From the NCBI GenBank assembly GCA_023391815.1, contig JAEWAF010000073.1, positions 6,174-70,173 on the forward strand: a stretch of DNA of 64,000 bases, read 5' to 3'. The notes beneath the pieces were generated by a model. The model saw only the letters and a program-made list of their open reading frames with translations. It did not search any database and had not been told where the DNA came from. The position numbers were made by a program, and so were the translations under genes. The stretch is from Pseudomonadota bacterium (GTDB taxonomy: Bacteria; Pseudomonadota; Gammaproteobacteria; Steroidobacterales; Steroidobacteraceae). Shown piece by piece: positions 8,235-17,650 of the stretch; position 1 is the stretch's first letter; the number at the start of each line of letters is the position of its first letter.

Positions 8235-9110
8235 TTACCGCTGCGCGCTTTCCCGTTGAGTTCGCGAGATGAAGTCGACCATGAGCGACGCAGCCGGAGC
8301 CGAGTGTGTCTCGAGCAGCAAATGGCCGGCATCGAAGATGTGAGCTTCCATCCTCGGCAGGTCTCGCATCCAGGAAACCACTTCGGCCAGATCGAAGAAG
8401 GCGTCGTGTCTGCCCCAAAGCAGCAATGAGGGTGGCTGCCAACGCTTGAGATATCGAGCGAGGTCCTCGAACCGACCTACATAGCGGCCATAATCCGCGA
8501 TGAGCGCTCGCTGCGTTGCCATTCGGCCGGGCAAGCACATCACTCGCCAGTCTTGCTTCCATTCCTCGTCGGAGATTCGCGCGGCCACGTCCGAGGGAAC
8601 ATTGGCGATATATTGATCGCGCGTGCCCTCGAGCGTCAGATGGGCTGTCGCCGCCGCCTCGTTCTCCGCGTTCGGATGAGCCCAGAACGCCTGCGTCGCC
8701 GCCCATTCCGGTCCGTGTCCGGTGCGATGCGCGTTCGCGTTCTGGATGATGAGGCCCAGAACCTGTTCCGGCGCTTGCATGGCGATGTGAAATCCGACCG
8801 GCGCACCGAAATCATGAAGGTAGACATAGCGGGGCCCGATCTGAAGTTTCTCGAGCAGTTCCGAGATCGCCTCGCCGAATGCAGTAAACGAGGGCGCGGG
8901 TAAAACGTCCGATTCGCCGAAGCCCGGCAGATCGGGGGCGATGACGTATGCAACCTGCGACAACTCGGGCATGACGTCCCGAAACATCCGCGCCGCGTTG
9001 GGAAATCCATGCAGAAGCAGCACGGCGGGCTTGGCTGCGTCGCCTGACGTGAGGAAGGACAACTCCGTGCCACTGGACAGGCGAAATCGTTGCCGCGTCG
9101 TTGGAGACAT
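8235..9110 (-). CDS. Alpha/beta-hydrolase, Asp-nucleophile type
   Basis: 291 residues; the start at 9110 has AAGGAG seven bases upstream. HGFPNA is the oxyanion motif, HDFGAP is the nucleophile elbow with Asp, and DAGHLLLETH supplies the catalytic His. This is the second hydrolase of this branch in 7 kb, related to haloalkane dehalogenases and epoxide hydrolases. It is cytoplasmic. Sequence identity to the one at 2172-3050 looks low beyond the shared motifs, so they are not a recent duplication. Confidence 0.85.
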   Translation of the reverse strand: MSPTTRQRFRLSSGTELSFLTSGDAAKPAVLLLHGFPNAARMFRDVMPELSQVAYVIAPDLPGFGESDVLPAPSFTAFGEAISELLEKLQIGPRYVYLHDFGAPVGFHIAMQAPEQVLGLIIQNANAHRTGHGPEWAATQAFWAHPNAENEAAATAHLTLEGTRDQYIANVPSDVAARISDEEWKQDWRVMCLPGRMATQRALIADYGRYVGRFEDLARYLKRWQPPSLLLWGRHDAFFDLAEVVSWMRDLPRMEAHIFDAGHLLLETHSAPAASLMVDFISRTQRESAQR

Positions 9111-9292
9111 GTCCGAACTCCTTTCCGTGACGAACGACGCCTAACGCAAGTTGCAGGGCTGGCGTTCCAGGTCACAGTATTCCGGCCAGGCCCGCTTGTA
9201 GAAATATTTCCTCGGCGGCTCATTCCGGAATCCGTTTCCACTTGCATGCCGCGGCTCGACGCCAAAGACCGGCATCGAACCGCGGCATCGGG

Positions 9293-9517
9293 CTAAGCTG
9301 CCTTACCGGCGGCGAGTGCGTGCACATCGGCGGCTCTCAATGCCTTGCCACCGATGGCCCAATCGCCACCCTCGAATTCCTTGATACGGACCCAGGTGAC
9401 GGGCCGCATGTTCTCGCCTTCCACGGCAATCATCGCTTCGGTGACCTTGGCGATGAGGTCCTTCTTCTGAGAGGGGGTGAAGACGTCTTTGATCACATCG
9501 ATAGTCACGAGCGGCAT
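9293..9517 (-). CDS. 4-oxalocrotonate tautomerase-family protein
   Basis: 74 residues starting MPLVTIDVIKDVFTPSQKKD. The start at 9517 is chosen over an ATG six bases upstream because GAGGAG is then six bases away and because the family needs Pro at position 2, freed by Met removal, as the catalytic base. The rest (KVTEAMIAVEGENMRPVTWV) fits the tautomerase superfamily. Members convert enol acids or dehalogenate acrylates; the substrate is unknown here. It is transcribed divergently from the winged-helix regulator 148 bases away, which may control it. Confidence 0.88.
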   Translation of the reverse strand: MPLVTIDVIKDVFTPSQKKDLIAKVTEAMIAVEGENMRPVTWVRIKEFEGGDWAIGGKALRAADVHALAAGKAA

Positions 9518-9665
9518 GGTCATCTCCTCGGGTTGGCTGGGCGGAGGATTCCGGATCCAGTGTGGAAAGCGTGTCACGCGGCTGCGGTCGAAGCTTGCAG
9601 ACGGCCTGGAGAAATCCTGGAGATTGTTGGGCAGCGAAACGGGGCTGCCGTATGCTAGTGGCACC

Positions 9666-11246
9666 ATGATCTACACCTTCGGTCGGTTCGAGCTGGATCT
9701 GGCGACCGTCGAGCTGCGGGCGGATGGCGACGTCGTCAGTCTCGAGCCGCAGGTGTTCGCGTTGCTGGCGCTGCTGGTCGAGAACAGCGAACGCATGGTT
9801 TCCAAGGACGAGATCATCGAAAAGATCTGGGACGGCCGCGTCGTTTCGGAGGCGGCGGTGGCGAGTCGCGTGAAGAGCGCTCGTCAGGCGCTTGGCGACG
9901 ACGGTAAGTCACAGAAATATATCAAGACCCTGCACGGTCAGGGCTATCGGTTCGTCGCCAGAGCGGCACGCACCGCGGCGTCGGCGCCGCTGCCCGCAAT
10001 CGAGTCGCATCGGTCGGAGCCTGTTTTGGGGGACATGGTCCAGCGGCTCGATCGGATGTCCCGGCCTTCGCTGGCTGTATTGCCGTTTCGGTATGTTGCT
10101 GGCGATGAACGTTACGCGGCGCTGGCCGGCGCGTTGCCAGATGAGCTGATTACGGACCTCGCGCGATTGCGGTGGCTGCTTGTCACAGCGCGCGGATCAT
10201 CATTCCGCTTACGCGTGCCGGAGGCCGACTTCGGCGATATCGGGCGGCTGCTCGGAGTCCGTTATTGCCTGTCAGGAACAGTCGAGGTGTCGGCGGATCG
10301 GCTCGTCGTGCTGGTCGACCTGGTCGACACCAACGATGGCTCGGTGATCTGGGCGGATCGCTTCGCCGGTCGGATCGACGATGTACATGCGATGCGCGAG
10401 CAGATTCGAAGTCAGGTGCTCATGGCGCTCGAGATTCGAATTCCGTTGCACGAAGCTTCCCTCGCGCGCCACTCCGCCGTTGAGAACCTTGATGCGTGGT
10501 CCGCGTATCACCTGGGCTTGCAGCACTTGTATCGTTTCAATCGGCTCGACAACAGCGCGGCGATGTATCTGTTCCAGCGGGCAGTCGGCCTCGATGCAAC
10601 GTTTGCTCGCGCGAACGCGGGCCTGTCGTTCGTTCATTTCCAAAGTGCGTTCATGCACTACACCGACGATATCGGCGACGCCATCGCTCAGGCGCGTCGT
10701 TACGCCGAGCGCGGGCTCGAGCTCGACCCGCTCGATCCATTCGTCAACTTCACCATGGGTCGCACCTACTGGCTGGAGGGCGATCTCGACACCAGCCTGA
10801 GCTGGCTCGAGCGCGCGACTGACATCAGCCCGCACTATGCACAGGGCATCTATGCGCGGGCCTGGACGGAGGCGCTGTCGGGCAAGGCCATCGATGGTCG
10901 CGAGCACGTCGATCTGGCGATGCGCCTGAGTCCGCTCGACCCTTTGCATTACGCGATGCTCGCGACTCGCGCCCTCACTCACTTGGCGTCAAACGAAGAT
11001 GATCAGGCCGCGCATTGGGCCGAGCGCGGCGCGCGCTCGCCCGGCGCGCATGTGTTGATTCGTGTGATTGCCGCCGCCGCGCATACAATCGTCGGCGACA
11101 CCGCTCGTGCCGCCTTCTGGGCGGACAGCGTACGTCAGCGTCATGACGCGCTCACTCGCGAAGTGTTCTTTCAGTCGTTTCCCATGAAGTCGGCGCCGAT
11201 GCGAGCCCGGCTGGATCGGGCGTTGGTCGAGTTGGGGTTTCGGTAG
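9666..11246 (+). CDS. CadC-like winged-helix regulator with TolB-like and TPR regions
   Basis: 526 residues from the ATG at 9666 (MIYTFGRFELDLATVEL). Residues 1-100 are an OmpR/PhoB-type winged helix (EPQVFALLALLVENSERMVS; HGQGYRFVA). Residues about 135-260 form a TolB/FlgO-like domain (SLAVLPFRYVAGDERYAALA; YCLSGTVEVSADRLVVLVDL). The C-terminal half is TPR-like helices (AYHLGLQHLYRFNRLDNSAA). There is no receiver domain and no clear membrane segment, so the signal input is unknown. Six bases separate it from paiB, so the two are probably one operon, and it diverges from the tautomerase gene. Confidence 0.88.
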   Translation: MIYTFGRFELDLATVELRADGDVVSLEPQVFALLALLVENSERMVSKDEIIEKIWDGRVVSEAAVASRVKSARQALGDDGKSQKYIKTLHGQGYRFVARAARTAASAPLPAIESHRSEPVLGDMVQRLDRMSRPSLAVLPFRYVAGDERYAALAGALPDELITDLARLRWLLVTARGSSFRLRVPEADFGDIGRLLGVRYCLSGTVEVSADRLVVLVDLVDTNDGSVIWADRFAGRIDDVHAMREQIRSQVLMALEIRIPLHEASLARHSAVENLDAWSAYHLGLQHLYRFNRLDNSAAMYLFQRAVGLDATFARANAGLSFVHFQSAFMHYTDDIGDAIAQARRYAERGLELDPLDPFVNFTMGRTYWLEGDLDTSLSWLERATDISPHYAQGIYARAWTEALSGKAIDGREHVDLAMRLSPLDPLHYAMLATRALTHLASNEDDQAAHWAERGARSPGAHVLIRVIAAAAHTIVGDTARAAFWADSVRQRHDALTREVFFQSFPMKSAPMRARLDRALVELGFR

Positions 11247-11252
11247 GCTGCT

Positions 11253-11882
11253 ATGTATCTGCCAGAGAAATTTGCTGAATCCAGGCCCGAGGAATTGTTT
11301 CGACTCATGCGCGAGCATCCGCTGGGTGTGCTGGTGACGCACACGTCCGGTGGCCTCGAAGCCAACCATCTGCCGTTCGTTCTGGATGAAGAGCGAGGCG
11401 CGTTCGGCACGCTGCTCGCGCATGTCGCGCGTGCCAACCCGATCTGGCGCGACGTTAACGAAGGCGCGGAGGTGTTGGTCGTGTTCCGGGGCGCGCAGGG
11501 CTACATCTCACCTAACTGGTATCTGAGCAAACAGGAAACGCATCGTCATGTGCCGACGTGGAACTACGAGGTCGTGCATGCTCACGGTCGTATTCATGTG
11601 CGAGATGACGAGAGATTCGTTCGGGGCGTGGTCGCGCGGCTGACGCGCGCTCACGAAGCTGGTGAACCGCAACCTTGGAAGATGACCGATGCGCCCGACG
11701 ACTACATCGTCGAGCTGTTGGGTCACATCGTCGGTATCGAAGTCGAGATCACGCGGCTCGAAGGTAAGCGGAAGCTCAGCCAGAATCGTGAGCCACGCGA
11801 CTTCGATAGCACCGTGAGTGCATTGGAGGAGAGAGGTCGCGACGACCTCGCGTCGGCGATGAAGCGGACGCTCGATACCTGA
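11253..11882 (+). CDS. PaiB-family FMN-binding regulator-like protein
   Basis: 209 residues with the PaiB pattern throughout: MYLPEKFAESRPEELFRLMR at the N terminus, THTSGGLEANHLPFVLD, GAQGYISPNWYLSKQETHRH, VPTWNYEVVHAHG. PaiB was named as a negative regulator of proteases and sporulation in Bacillus, but the fold is the FMN-binding split barrel and most members are of unknown function. The length is normal. It is immediately downstream of the winged-helix regulator. Confidence 0.9.
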   Translation: MYLPEKFAESRPEELFRLMREHPLGVLVTHTSGGLEANHLPFVLDEERGAFGTLLAHVARANPIWRDVNEGAEVLVVFRGAQGYISPNWYLSKQETHRHVPTWNYEVVHAHGRIHVRDDERFVRGVVARLTRAHEAGEPQPWKMTDAPDDYIVELLGHIVGIEVEITRLEGKRKLSQNREPRDFDSTVSALEERGRDDLASAMKRTLDT

Positions 11883-11922
11883 GCGCCGTCATCCGGCTCC
11901 GGCCTTGCGGGGCCGACCGCAT

Positions 11923-12237
11923 TTATCGCGGCGTCACCTCATCCAGCACTTCGTAGTGACGCACGGTGTGATCGTAATCGCTGAGCGCAGCAACCGCTCC
12001 GGGTTCGACCACCGCCCGATCGAGGTCGGCACCGGCGAACGCGCGGACTGCATCCAATGATTGCCAGCGGCTGAGGACGACGAACTCGACGCGCTCGCCG
12101 TCCTCTTGTTTGCTCAGCGTGGCGCCAAGAAATCCTGGCACGTCGCGCAGCTCCGGCACGACCCGTGTGCGGAAATGATTTGGATACTCACTGGATCTGG
12201 CGCGAGGTGCGCGACCTCGCCATTCGCGAACGATCAT
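11923..12237 (-). CDS. Antibiotic biosynthesis monooxygenase (ABM) domain protein
   Basis: 104 residues with the dimeric ferredoxin-like ABM pattern: YPNHFRTRVVPELRDVPGFL, then EFVVLSRWQSLDAVRAFAG, then VRHYEVLDEV. These small cofactor-free proteins include quinol monooxygenases and heme-degrading enzymes. The heme-ligand Asn of IsdG types is not evident. The physiological substrate is unknown. It is a single leftward gene next to cytochrome c'. Confidence 0.82.
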   Translation of the reverse strand: MIVREWRGRAPRARSSEYPNHFRTRVVPELRDVPGFLGATLSKQEDGERVEFVVLSRWQSLDAVRAFAGADLDRAVVEPGAVAALSDYDHTVRHYEVLDEVTPR

Positions 12238-12320
12238 GAGAGCTCCCTGTCAGCGTCGCCAGCAAGATTCTACTCGAATCGCCGGGCGAGCCGCGTTCCG
12301 CCGTGCCGGGGCTGGAAACA

Positions 12321-12358
12321 ATTGCGCCCGGGAAAGCGGTCGCTCGCCCGGGCGCAAT
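12321..12358 (-). terminator. Stem-loop terminator of the cytochrome c' gene
   Basis: ATTGCGCCCGGG and CCCGGGCGCAAT are perfect 12-base arms with a 14-base loop, 22 bases past the cytochrome c' stop codon. On the minus strand the stem is followed by only a short TGTTT stretch, so it may need help from Rho or act as an mRNA-stabilising hairpin. Confidence 0.7.
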
Positions 12359-12379
12359 CATCGAGATCGGCGGAAGAGA

Positions 12380-12850
12380 TCAGTGCTCTTCGGCACGGAA
12401 CGTCTCGTGGCAGCCTTTGCAGGTCTTGCCGGTGTCGGCGAACGCGGTCTTGATCGCCGCGACGTCACCGCTGTTGGCAGCGGCCTGGAGCTTCGGAGCG
12501 GCGTCGCTGAAGTTCTTCATCGCGGTCTTGAACTCGGCCGGCTTGCTCCAGATCTCGGCCTTCGCCTGGGTCTTGCCGGCTTCCGGGCCCGAGCCCGCCG
12601 GGAACCACTTCTCCTGGGTGGCGGCGGCATCGTTCACGACCTTCGCGGCGGTCTTGATGGCGGCGAGGTCCGGCTTATCGGTCTTGATCTGATCGCGGAT
12701 CACTTTGAAGGAGTCGCCGAGCTGGTGATAGTGATCGTGACGGGCCTTCTGCAGCTCTTTGACATTGGCCGGCTCGGAGGCCTGGGCCACGAGCGCGAGG
12801 GCGGGGGCCAGCAAGGTCGCGAACACGGCGGTACGAAGCACTCGATTCAT
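12380..12850 (-). CDS. Cytochrome c' (class II c-type cytochrome)
   Basis: 156 residues from the ATG at 12850 (MNRVLRTAVFATLLAPALAL), with a signal peptide ending near AQA-SEPANV. The body is a four-helix bundle pattern and the heme-binding CKGCH lies near the C terminus, the arrangement of class II cytochromes c. These periplasmic proteins bind NO or CO and are linked to nitric oxide tolerance. The helix starting RHDHYHQLGDSFKVIRD fits the family. No NO-reductase gene is nearby. Confidence 0.92.
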   Translation of the reverse strand: MNRVLRTAVFATLLAPALALVAQASEPANVKELQKARHDHYHQLGDSFKVIRDQIKTDKPDLAAIKTAAKVVNDAAATQEKWFPAGSGPEAGKTQAKAEIWSKPAEFKTAMKNFSDAAPKLQAAANSGDVAAIKTAFADTGKTCKGCHETFRAEEH

Positions 12851-13084
12851 GGATGACACCTGGCTATGCAATGGAGGGCGATGGCTGGGACAACGTGTAG
12901 CGATACTTAGGGGCCCGAAGCTTAGCCAACTTTTTCTGACGGCGTGCTGACTTTTCTGTTAGGCGGGCGCGCGTCGGATCGTTCTGACAAAGCTTCACGC
13001 CGTTCTTGACCGGCTTGTTACCGAATCACATTCGTCGGGCGCGTGCCCTGGGCTATGCTCCGCCACGGACTCGGGGAGCAAGCA

Positions 13085-13489
13085 ATGAATAAGACCAAAG
13101 CATGGACGATCGCGGCCATTGCCGTTGTGCTGAGTGCATGCGCCGGCACGCCAAGCCAGCCACCATCCACGCCACCGACGACGCCAGAAGTGGCGGATCT
13201 CAGCGGCAATTGGCTGTTGACCACCGAAAGCCAGATGGGCGCGCAGGACGCGCGCATGACTGTGCGTCAGACGGGCTCCGCGCTGGCGGGCACCATCATC
13301 GGCCAGGCCGGCACCGTCGATTACCGGGGTAAAGTCAACGGTGCGTCAGTCGCGTTCGACTTCACGATCAACATCCACGGCACCGACTTGAAGCTCGACT
13401 ACACCGGCACGGTGGAGGGCGACACCATGAAGGGCAAGGCGGTCTTCGGTCAGTTCGGCGAAGGCACGTTCACCGCGAAACGTCAGTAA
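13085..13489 (+). CDS. Small lipoprotein of unknown function
   Basis: 134 residues from the ATG at 13085, with GGGAG upstream. The signal peptide ends in a lipobox LSAC, so it should be lipid-anchored through the Cys. A Pro/Thr-rich spacer (TPSQPPSTPPTTPEV) precedes a small beta-rich domain (LSGNWLLTTESQMGAQDARM; VDYRGKVNGASVAFDFTINI) that resembles lipocalin-like or META-type folds. I do not recognise a family. It ends 7 bases inside the end of the convergent membrane hydrolase gene. Confidence 0.75.
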   Translation: MNKTKAWTIAAIAVVLSACAGTPSQPPSTPPTTPEVADLSGNWLLTTESQMGAQDARMTVRQTGSALAGTIIGQAGTVDYRGKVNGASVAFDFTINIHGTDLKLDYTGTVEGDTMKGKAVFGQFGEGTFTAKRQ

Positions 13490-14715
13490 CCCAACAGATC
13501 GCGTCTCGGCTCGACCCAGTTCGGCACCAGGCGCGGGCATTCGGGTGCGTCTCGGAGAACGATCTCGGCGAAACCCAGTCCCCGCTCGCGGTCGTAGCGC
13601 AAGTCTCCGAGCACCCATTCGTCCTCGATCTCCGCGAGCCAGGGCATGCGCATGAAGCGGAAGGCGGCGGCCGCTGCACAGTGAGTCCGCGCCACCTCCG
13701 CGAGTCGAGCGATCGGGGTGCTGATCTGGCCGTACCACTTCACTTGCTCCGTATCCTTGGCCGGAACGGGCACGAGCGGCGCCGTGATTTCGCGATCAAG
13801 ACTCCGGCTCAGGCATTGATCGGCCCTCAGCCAGGCGGGGAACAGGGCCAGCATCGCTCGTCGTAGGACGGCGTTATCGGATTCCTTTTGTAACGTCATC
13901 ACTTCCCAGCATGCCGGATTGACCGGCATCGGTGTGACGATGCGATCGAGCAACGCGACGTCCGGGAACTGACGAGCAGCGATGGCATCGATGCGCGCTC
14001 TGGCCGCCTGCGCAGTGATGACGAACATCGCAGTCGTCCCCAGCCAGACTGCGACGCTGACCGCGAGCGCAACGTTGCTCGGGGCGCGTTGGCCGATCAA
14101 GAGCATCGCCGCGGCCAGCAGTGCATAAGCGACCGCCAATGGTCGCGGAACCATGCCGCTGAAAAAGCACAACGCGATGGCCACGACCATGAGCAGCAGC
14201 ACCGCGAACCGCGCGATGTGTGTCCTGAAAATAAACGCGAGCGGTGCGCACGCCGCCCAGAGCAGCGGCTCGATGATGAAGACCGAGTCGCCGTAAAACC
14301 AACGATTGTCGACCGGCCAGAATGGATGCACGCCGTAGTTGTTGGTGAAGTCCATCGCGATATGAAGCAATGGAGCGAACAGCAGGACCGCGGTCAGCAA
14401 GGCATAGTCCTGCGATGAAGCTTGCAGGCCGCGCCGTCGTATCCACCAGCGCGTGATCCCGAGGGTCATCAGGCCGAGCAGGACAGCGATCAACACCGTA
14501 TGCGTGTAGCCGCGATGATGCAGCAGGTACTTCAGCTTGCCGTCGAAATATGAATACAACAGGTCGGCATCGGGCAGATTGCTGCCGATCGCGGCCAGCG
14601 TGACGCACAGGTTGCGACGAGTGGCCGCCGGCAGCGTGCTCCGCCGAGCGGGCGCGACTCGGGCGGCAACCTCACCGACCAGCGTGCCGATGATGGTGTG
14701 AGTGATGTTATCCAT
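13483..14715 (-). CDS. YdjM-like membrane-bound metal-dependent hydrolase
   Basis: 410 residues from the ATG at 14715 (MDNITHTIIGTLVGEVAARV). The N-terminal half carries the YdjM (LexA-binding, inner membrane metal-dependent hydrolase) signatures: DNITHTIIG, NLPDADLLYSY, LHHRGYTHTVLIA and PLLHIAMDFTNNYGVHPF, with His/Asp residues that would bind metal. Several membrane segments follow. The C-terminal 130 residues form a soluble domain (WLRADQCLSRSLDREITAPL). The frame is open upstream to 14877 but the extra part lacks family character and overlaps the divergent permease. Confidence 0.87.
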   Translation of the reverse strand: MDNITHTIIGTLVGEVAARVAPARRSTLPAATRRNLCVTLAAIGSNLPDADLLYSYFDGKLKYLLHHRGYTHTVLIAVLLGLMTLGITRWWIRRRGLQASSQDYALLTAVLLFAPLLHIAMDFTNNYGVHPFWPVDNRWFYGDSVFIIEPLLWAACAPLAFIFRTHIARFAVLLLMVVAIALCFFSGMVPRPLAVAYALLAAAMLLIGQRAPSNVALAVSVAVWLGTTAMFVITAQAARARIDAIAARQFPDVALLDRIVTPMPVNPACWEVMTLQKESDNAVLRRAMLALFPAWLRADQCLSRSLDREITAPLVPVPAKDTEQVKWYGQISTPIARLAEVARTHCAAAAAFRFMRMPWLAEIEDEWVLGDLRYDRERGLGFAEIVLRDAPECPRLVPNWVEPRRDLLGY

Positions 14716-14863
14716 CCGGTCAGTGTACCGATCCGCCGAATCGGTTGACACGCCCGGCCCCGCCAGGGCAAGCTGACCGAAAATCATCACCTGATGAATT
14801 AATTCCGGACGAACGTTTTCGGGGGCGGCGATCGGCGACAGCGCTGGCGTCGTGAGGGGCGCA

Positions 14864-16255
14864 ATGACTTTCGCCATCGTGCTGCTTGCGTTGATACTGC
14901 TGATGCTGGCCGCGTATCGCGGTTACAGCGTCATTTTGTTCGCGCCGCTGGCGGCTCTGCTGGCGGTATTCCTGACCGATCCGGGCGCCGTGCCCTCGGT
15001 GTTCACCGGCTTGTTCATGGAACGGATGGTCGGTTTCCTGAAGCTCTATTTCCCGGTGTTCCTGCTGGGTGCGGTGTTCGGCAAGCTGATCGAGCTGTCC
15101 GGGTTCTCGCAATCCATCGCCGCGGCCGTCATCAGGTTGGTGGGGCAGGAGCGCGCGATTCTTTCCATCGTCCTCGTTTGCGCGCTGCTGACCTATGGCG
15201 GCGTATCCCTGTTCGTGGTGGTGTTCGCGGTCTATCCGTTCGCCGCCGAGATGTTTCGCCGAGGAAACATTCCGAAACGACTGATCCCCGGCACGATTGC
15301 GCTGGGAGCGTTCACGTTCACCATGGATTCACTGCCGGGCACGCCGCAGATCCAGAACATCATTCCCACCACGTTCTTCGGCACGACCACCTGGGCCGCG
15401 CCGCTGCTGGGCACGATCGGCGGCGCATTCATTCTGACCTGCGGCTTGTTGTACCTGGAGTGGCGGCGTCGGCAAGCGTCGAATAGCGGTGAGGGCTACG
15501 GCACCGGTCATTCCAATGAGCCGGAGGAAGTCATCAGTGGCAACGCTACGCATCCGATGATCGCGATTCTGCCGCTGCTGGTCGTGGGCATCGGCAATCT
15601 GTTTCTGACGCGGCTCATCCCGAAGCTCTACGAGCCGACGATCGAAACTCATCTGGCAGGGCTGGCGCAACCGCTGGTCACACAGTTGTCGGGCGTCGGC
15701 GCGATCTGGGCGGTGATGGGTGCGTTGTTGATGGGCATCCTGACGGTGCTGATGTTTGCATTCCGTCCGGTCGTGACCAGGTTCGCCGAAGGGACGAAGA
15801 CGGCGGTCGGTGGCGCTTTGCTGGCGTCTATGAACACGGCGTCCGAGTACGGCTTCGGCGCCGTGATTGCCGCCCTGCCGGGGTTCCTGATCATTCGCGA
15901 CGCGCTGATGTCGATTCCCGATCCGCTGGTGAACGAAGCGATCACCGTGACGACGCTGGCGGGCGTGACGGGCTCCGCATCGGGCGGGCTGAGCATTGCG
16001 CTCGCGGCGATGTCCGAACATTTCATGTCGGCAGCGCAAGTGGCCGGCATCCCTCCCGAGGTGCTGCATCGAGTGGCGGCCATGGCCAGCGGCGGCATGG
16101 ATACCTTGCCTCACAACGGCGCCGTCATTACGTTGCTGGCAGTGACCGGCCTCACCCATCGGCAATCGTATAAAGACATCTTCGCCATCACCTGCGTGAA
16201 GACGCTGGCGGTGTTTTTCGTCATCGGCGTGTACTACGCCACCGGCATCGTTTGA
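14864..16255 (+). CDS. GntP-family permease
   Basis: 463 residues from the ATG at 14864, with GAGGGG upstream. It is a polytopic protein of about 12 membrane segments with GntP-like stretches such as TMDSLPGTPQIQNIIPTTFF, SMNTASEYGFGAVIAALPGF and GGMDTLPHNGAVITLL. The family transports gluconate, D-serine, hydroxybutyrate and related hydroxy acids with protons. The substrate is not decided by sequence. A serine hydrolase gene follows after 10 bases, so the two are probably one transcript. Confidence 0.9.
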   Translation: MTFAIVLLALILLMLAAYRGYSVILFAPLAALLAVFLTDPGAVPSVFTGLFMERMVGFLKLYFPVFLLGAVFGKLIELSGFSQSIAAAVIRLVGQERAILSIVLVCALLTYGGVSLFVVVFAVYPFAAEMFRRGNIPKRLIPGTIALGAFTFTMDSLPGTPQIQNIIPTTFFGTTTWAAPLLGTIGGAFILTCGLLYLEWRRRQASNSGEGYGTGHSNEPEEVISGNATHPMIAILPLLVVGIGNLFLTRLIPKLYEPTIETHLAGLAQPLVTQLSGVGAIWAVMGALLMGILTVLMFAFRPVVTRFAEGTKTAVGGALLASMNTASEYGFGAVIAALPGFLIIRDALMSIPDPLVNEAITVTTLAGVTGSASGGLSIALAAMSEHFMSAAQVAGIPPEVLHRVAAMASGGMDTLPHNGAVITLLAVTGLTHRQSYKDIFAITCVKTLAVFFVIGVYYATGIV

Positions 16256-16265
16256 GCACTAGAGC

Positions 16266-17558
16266 ATGAACAAACTCTTGGGTGGAGTGCTGGCAACGGC
16301 ACTGACGTTCGTCGGCGGCGCCAGTGTCGCTGCACCATTTCCGAAGGCGACCAAGCCCGAAACCGTCGGCTTGTCCTCGCAGCGTCTGCAACGACTGACC
16401 GACGCTTTCAACGCCGACGTCCAGAGCGGCAAGATTCCCGGCGCGGTCGTGATGATCGTCCGCCAGGGCAAGGTCGCGTATTCCCAGAGCTTCGGATTCC
16501 AGGATCGCGCCGCCGGCAGCACGATGCGCGCCGACTCGATCTTTCGCATCGCCTCGCTGACCAAGCCGATCACCATCGTCGCGGCCCTGATGCTGGCTGA
16601 AGAAGGCAAGTTGCAGTTGATGGATCCGGCGTCCGTGTACCTGCCACAACTGAAGAATCTGCAAGTCGGCGTCGAGGTCAAGGACGGCAGCGGCGAGCGT
16701 CGTCTGGTGCTGGAGCCGGCGCGTCGTGAGGTCACGGTCCAGGATCTGATGCGTCATACCTCCGGCATGACCTACGGCATCTTTGGGGATTCCCTGGTGC
16801 AACGGGCGTATCGCGCGGCCGGCACCATGGACGATCAGCAAACCAACGCGCAAATGATCGACAAGCTGGCGCAATTGCCGCTGGCGTTCCAACCCGGCGC
16901 AGCCTTCGAGTACGGCATGTCCAACGACGTGGTCGGTCGGATCGTGGAAGTTCAGAGCGGCCAGGATTTGAATCGATTCATCCTCGAGCGCATCGCCAGG
17001 CCGCTCGGCATGCGAGACACCGCGTTCCTGTTGGATGCCGAGCAGACGACACGGCTCGCACAGGCGCAGTCGGCACCCGGCGCGCCGCCCCTGATCATAG
17101 GTTATAACCCCGCGAAACCGCCGAAGTGGTTCTCTGGTGGCGGAGGATTGCTGTCGACCGCGGAGGACTACGCACGCTTTGGCCAGATGCTGCTGAATGG
17201 CGGCGAGCTGGACGGCGTCCGCCTGCTGTCACGAAAGAGCGTCGAGCTCATGACCAGCGATCATCTGCCGCCCGACGCGGGCTACGGCGCCTTCACTCTG
17301 GAATTGGGATTGACCGCGCCCTTGCCTCAATACGGCCAGGGCTACGGTCTCGGCGTCGGCGTCCGTAAGGAAGCCGGCCGGAGCATGGTGCCGGGCTCAG
17401 TGGGCGATTACTTCTGGGGCGGAGCAACCGGTCCCTACTTCTGGGTCGATCCGCGGGAACAACTGGTTGCCGTCATGATGCTGCAAGCATCGGACATTCA
17501 ACTGCGCACTCATTACCGATCGTTGTTGCGCAATCTGGTCTATCAGGCATTGCAGTAA
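16266..17558 (+). CDS. Class C beta-lactamase-fold serine hydrolase
   Basis: 430 residues with a signal peptide (MNKLLGGVLATALTFVGGAS, cleavage near VAA). The SxxK nucleophile motif is SLTK within SIFRIASLTKPITIVAALML. The second motif is EYGMSNDVVG (Tyr and Asn of YxN). FSGGGGLLSTAEDYARFGQM is the usual penicillin-binding-protein-like stretch. Members include esterases, D-aminopeptidases and beta-lactamase-like enzymes; true AmpC activity is unlikely without a KTG motif, which I do not see (GGATGPYF stands in its place). It is periplasmic and paired with the GntP permease, suggesting it may release the permease's substrate. Confidence 0.9.
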   Translation: MNKLLGGVLATALTFVGGASVAAPFPKATKPETVGLSSQRLQRLTDAFNADVQSGKIPGAVVMIVRQGKVAYSQSFGFQDRAAGSTMRADSIFRIASLTKPITIVAALMLAEEGKLQLMDPASVYLPQLKNLQVGVEVKDGSGERRLVLEPARREVTVQDLMRHTSGMTYGIFGDSLVQRAYRAAGTMDDQQTNAQMIDKLAQLPLAFQPGAAFEYGMSNDVVGRIVEVQSGQDLNRFILERIARPLGMRDTAFLLDAEQTTRLAQAQSAPGAPPLIIGYNPAKPPKWFSGGGGLLSTAEDYARFGQMLLNGGELDGVRLLSRKSVELMTSDHLPPDAGYGAFTLELGLTAPLPQYGQGYGLGVGVRKEAGRSMVPGSVGDYFWGGATGPYFWVDPREQLVAVMMLQASDIQLRTHYRSLLRNLVYQALQ

Positions 17559-17650
17559 CATTCTGCCCGTTCGCGGCGAATGTTTTAAGTCACGGTAAAT
17601 CGCGTACCTCCCGCGTTGACCGCCGTGCGCGAAGGCGGCACGCTTCGCGC

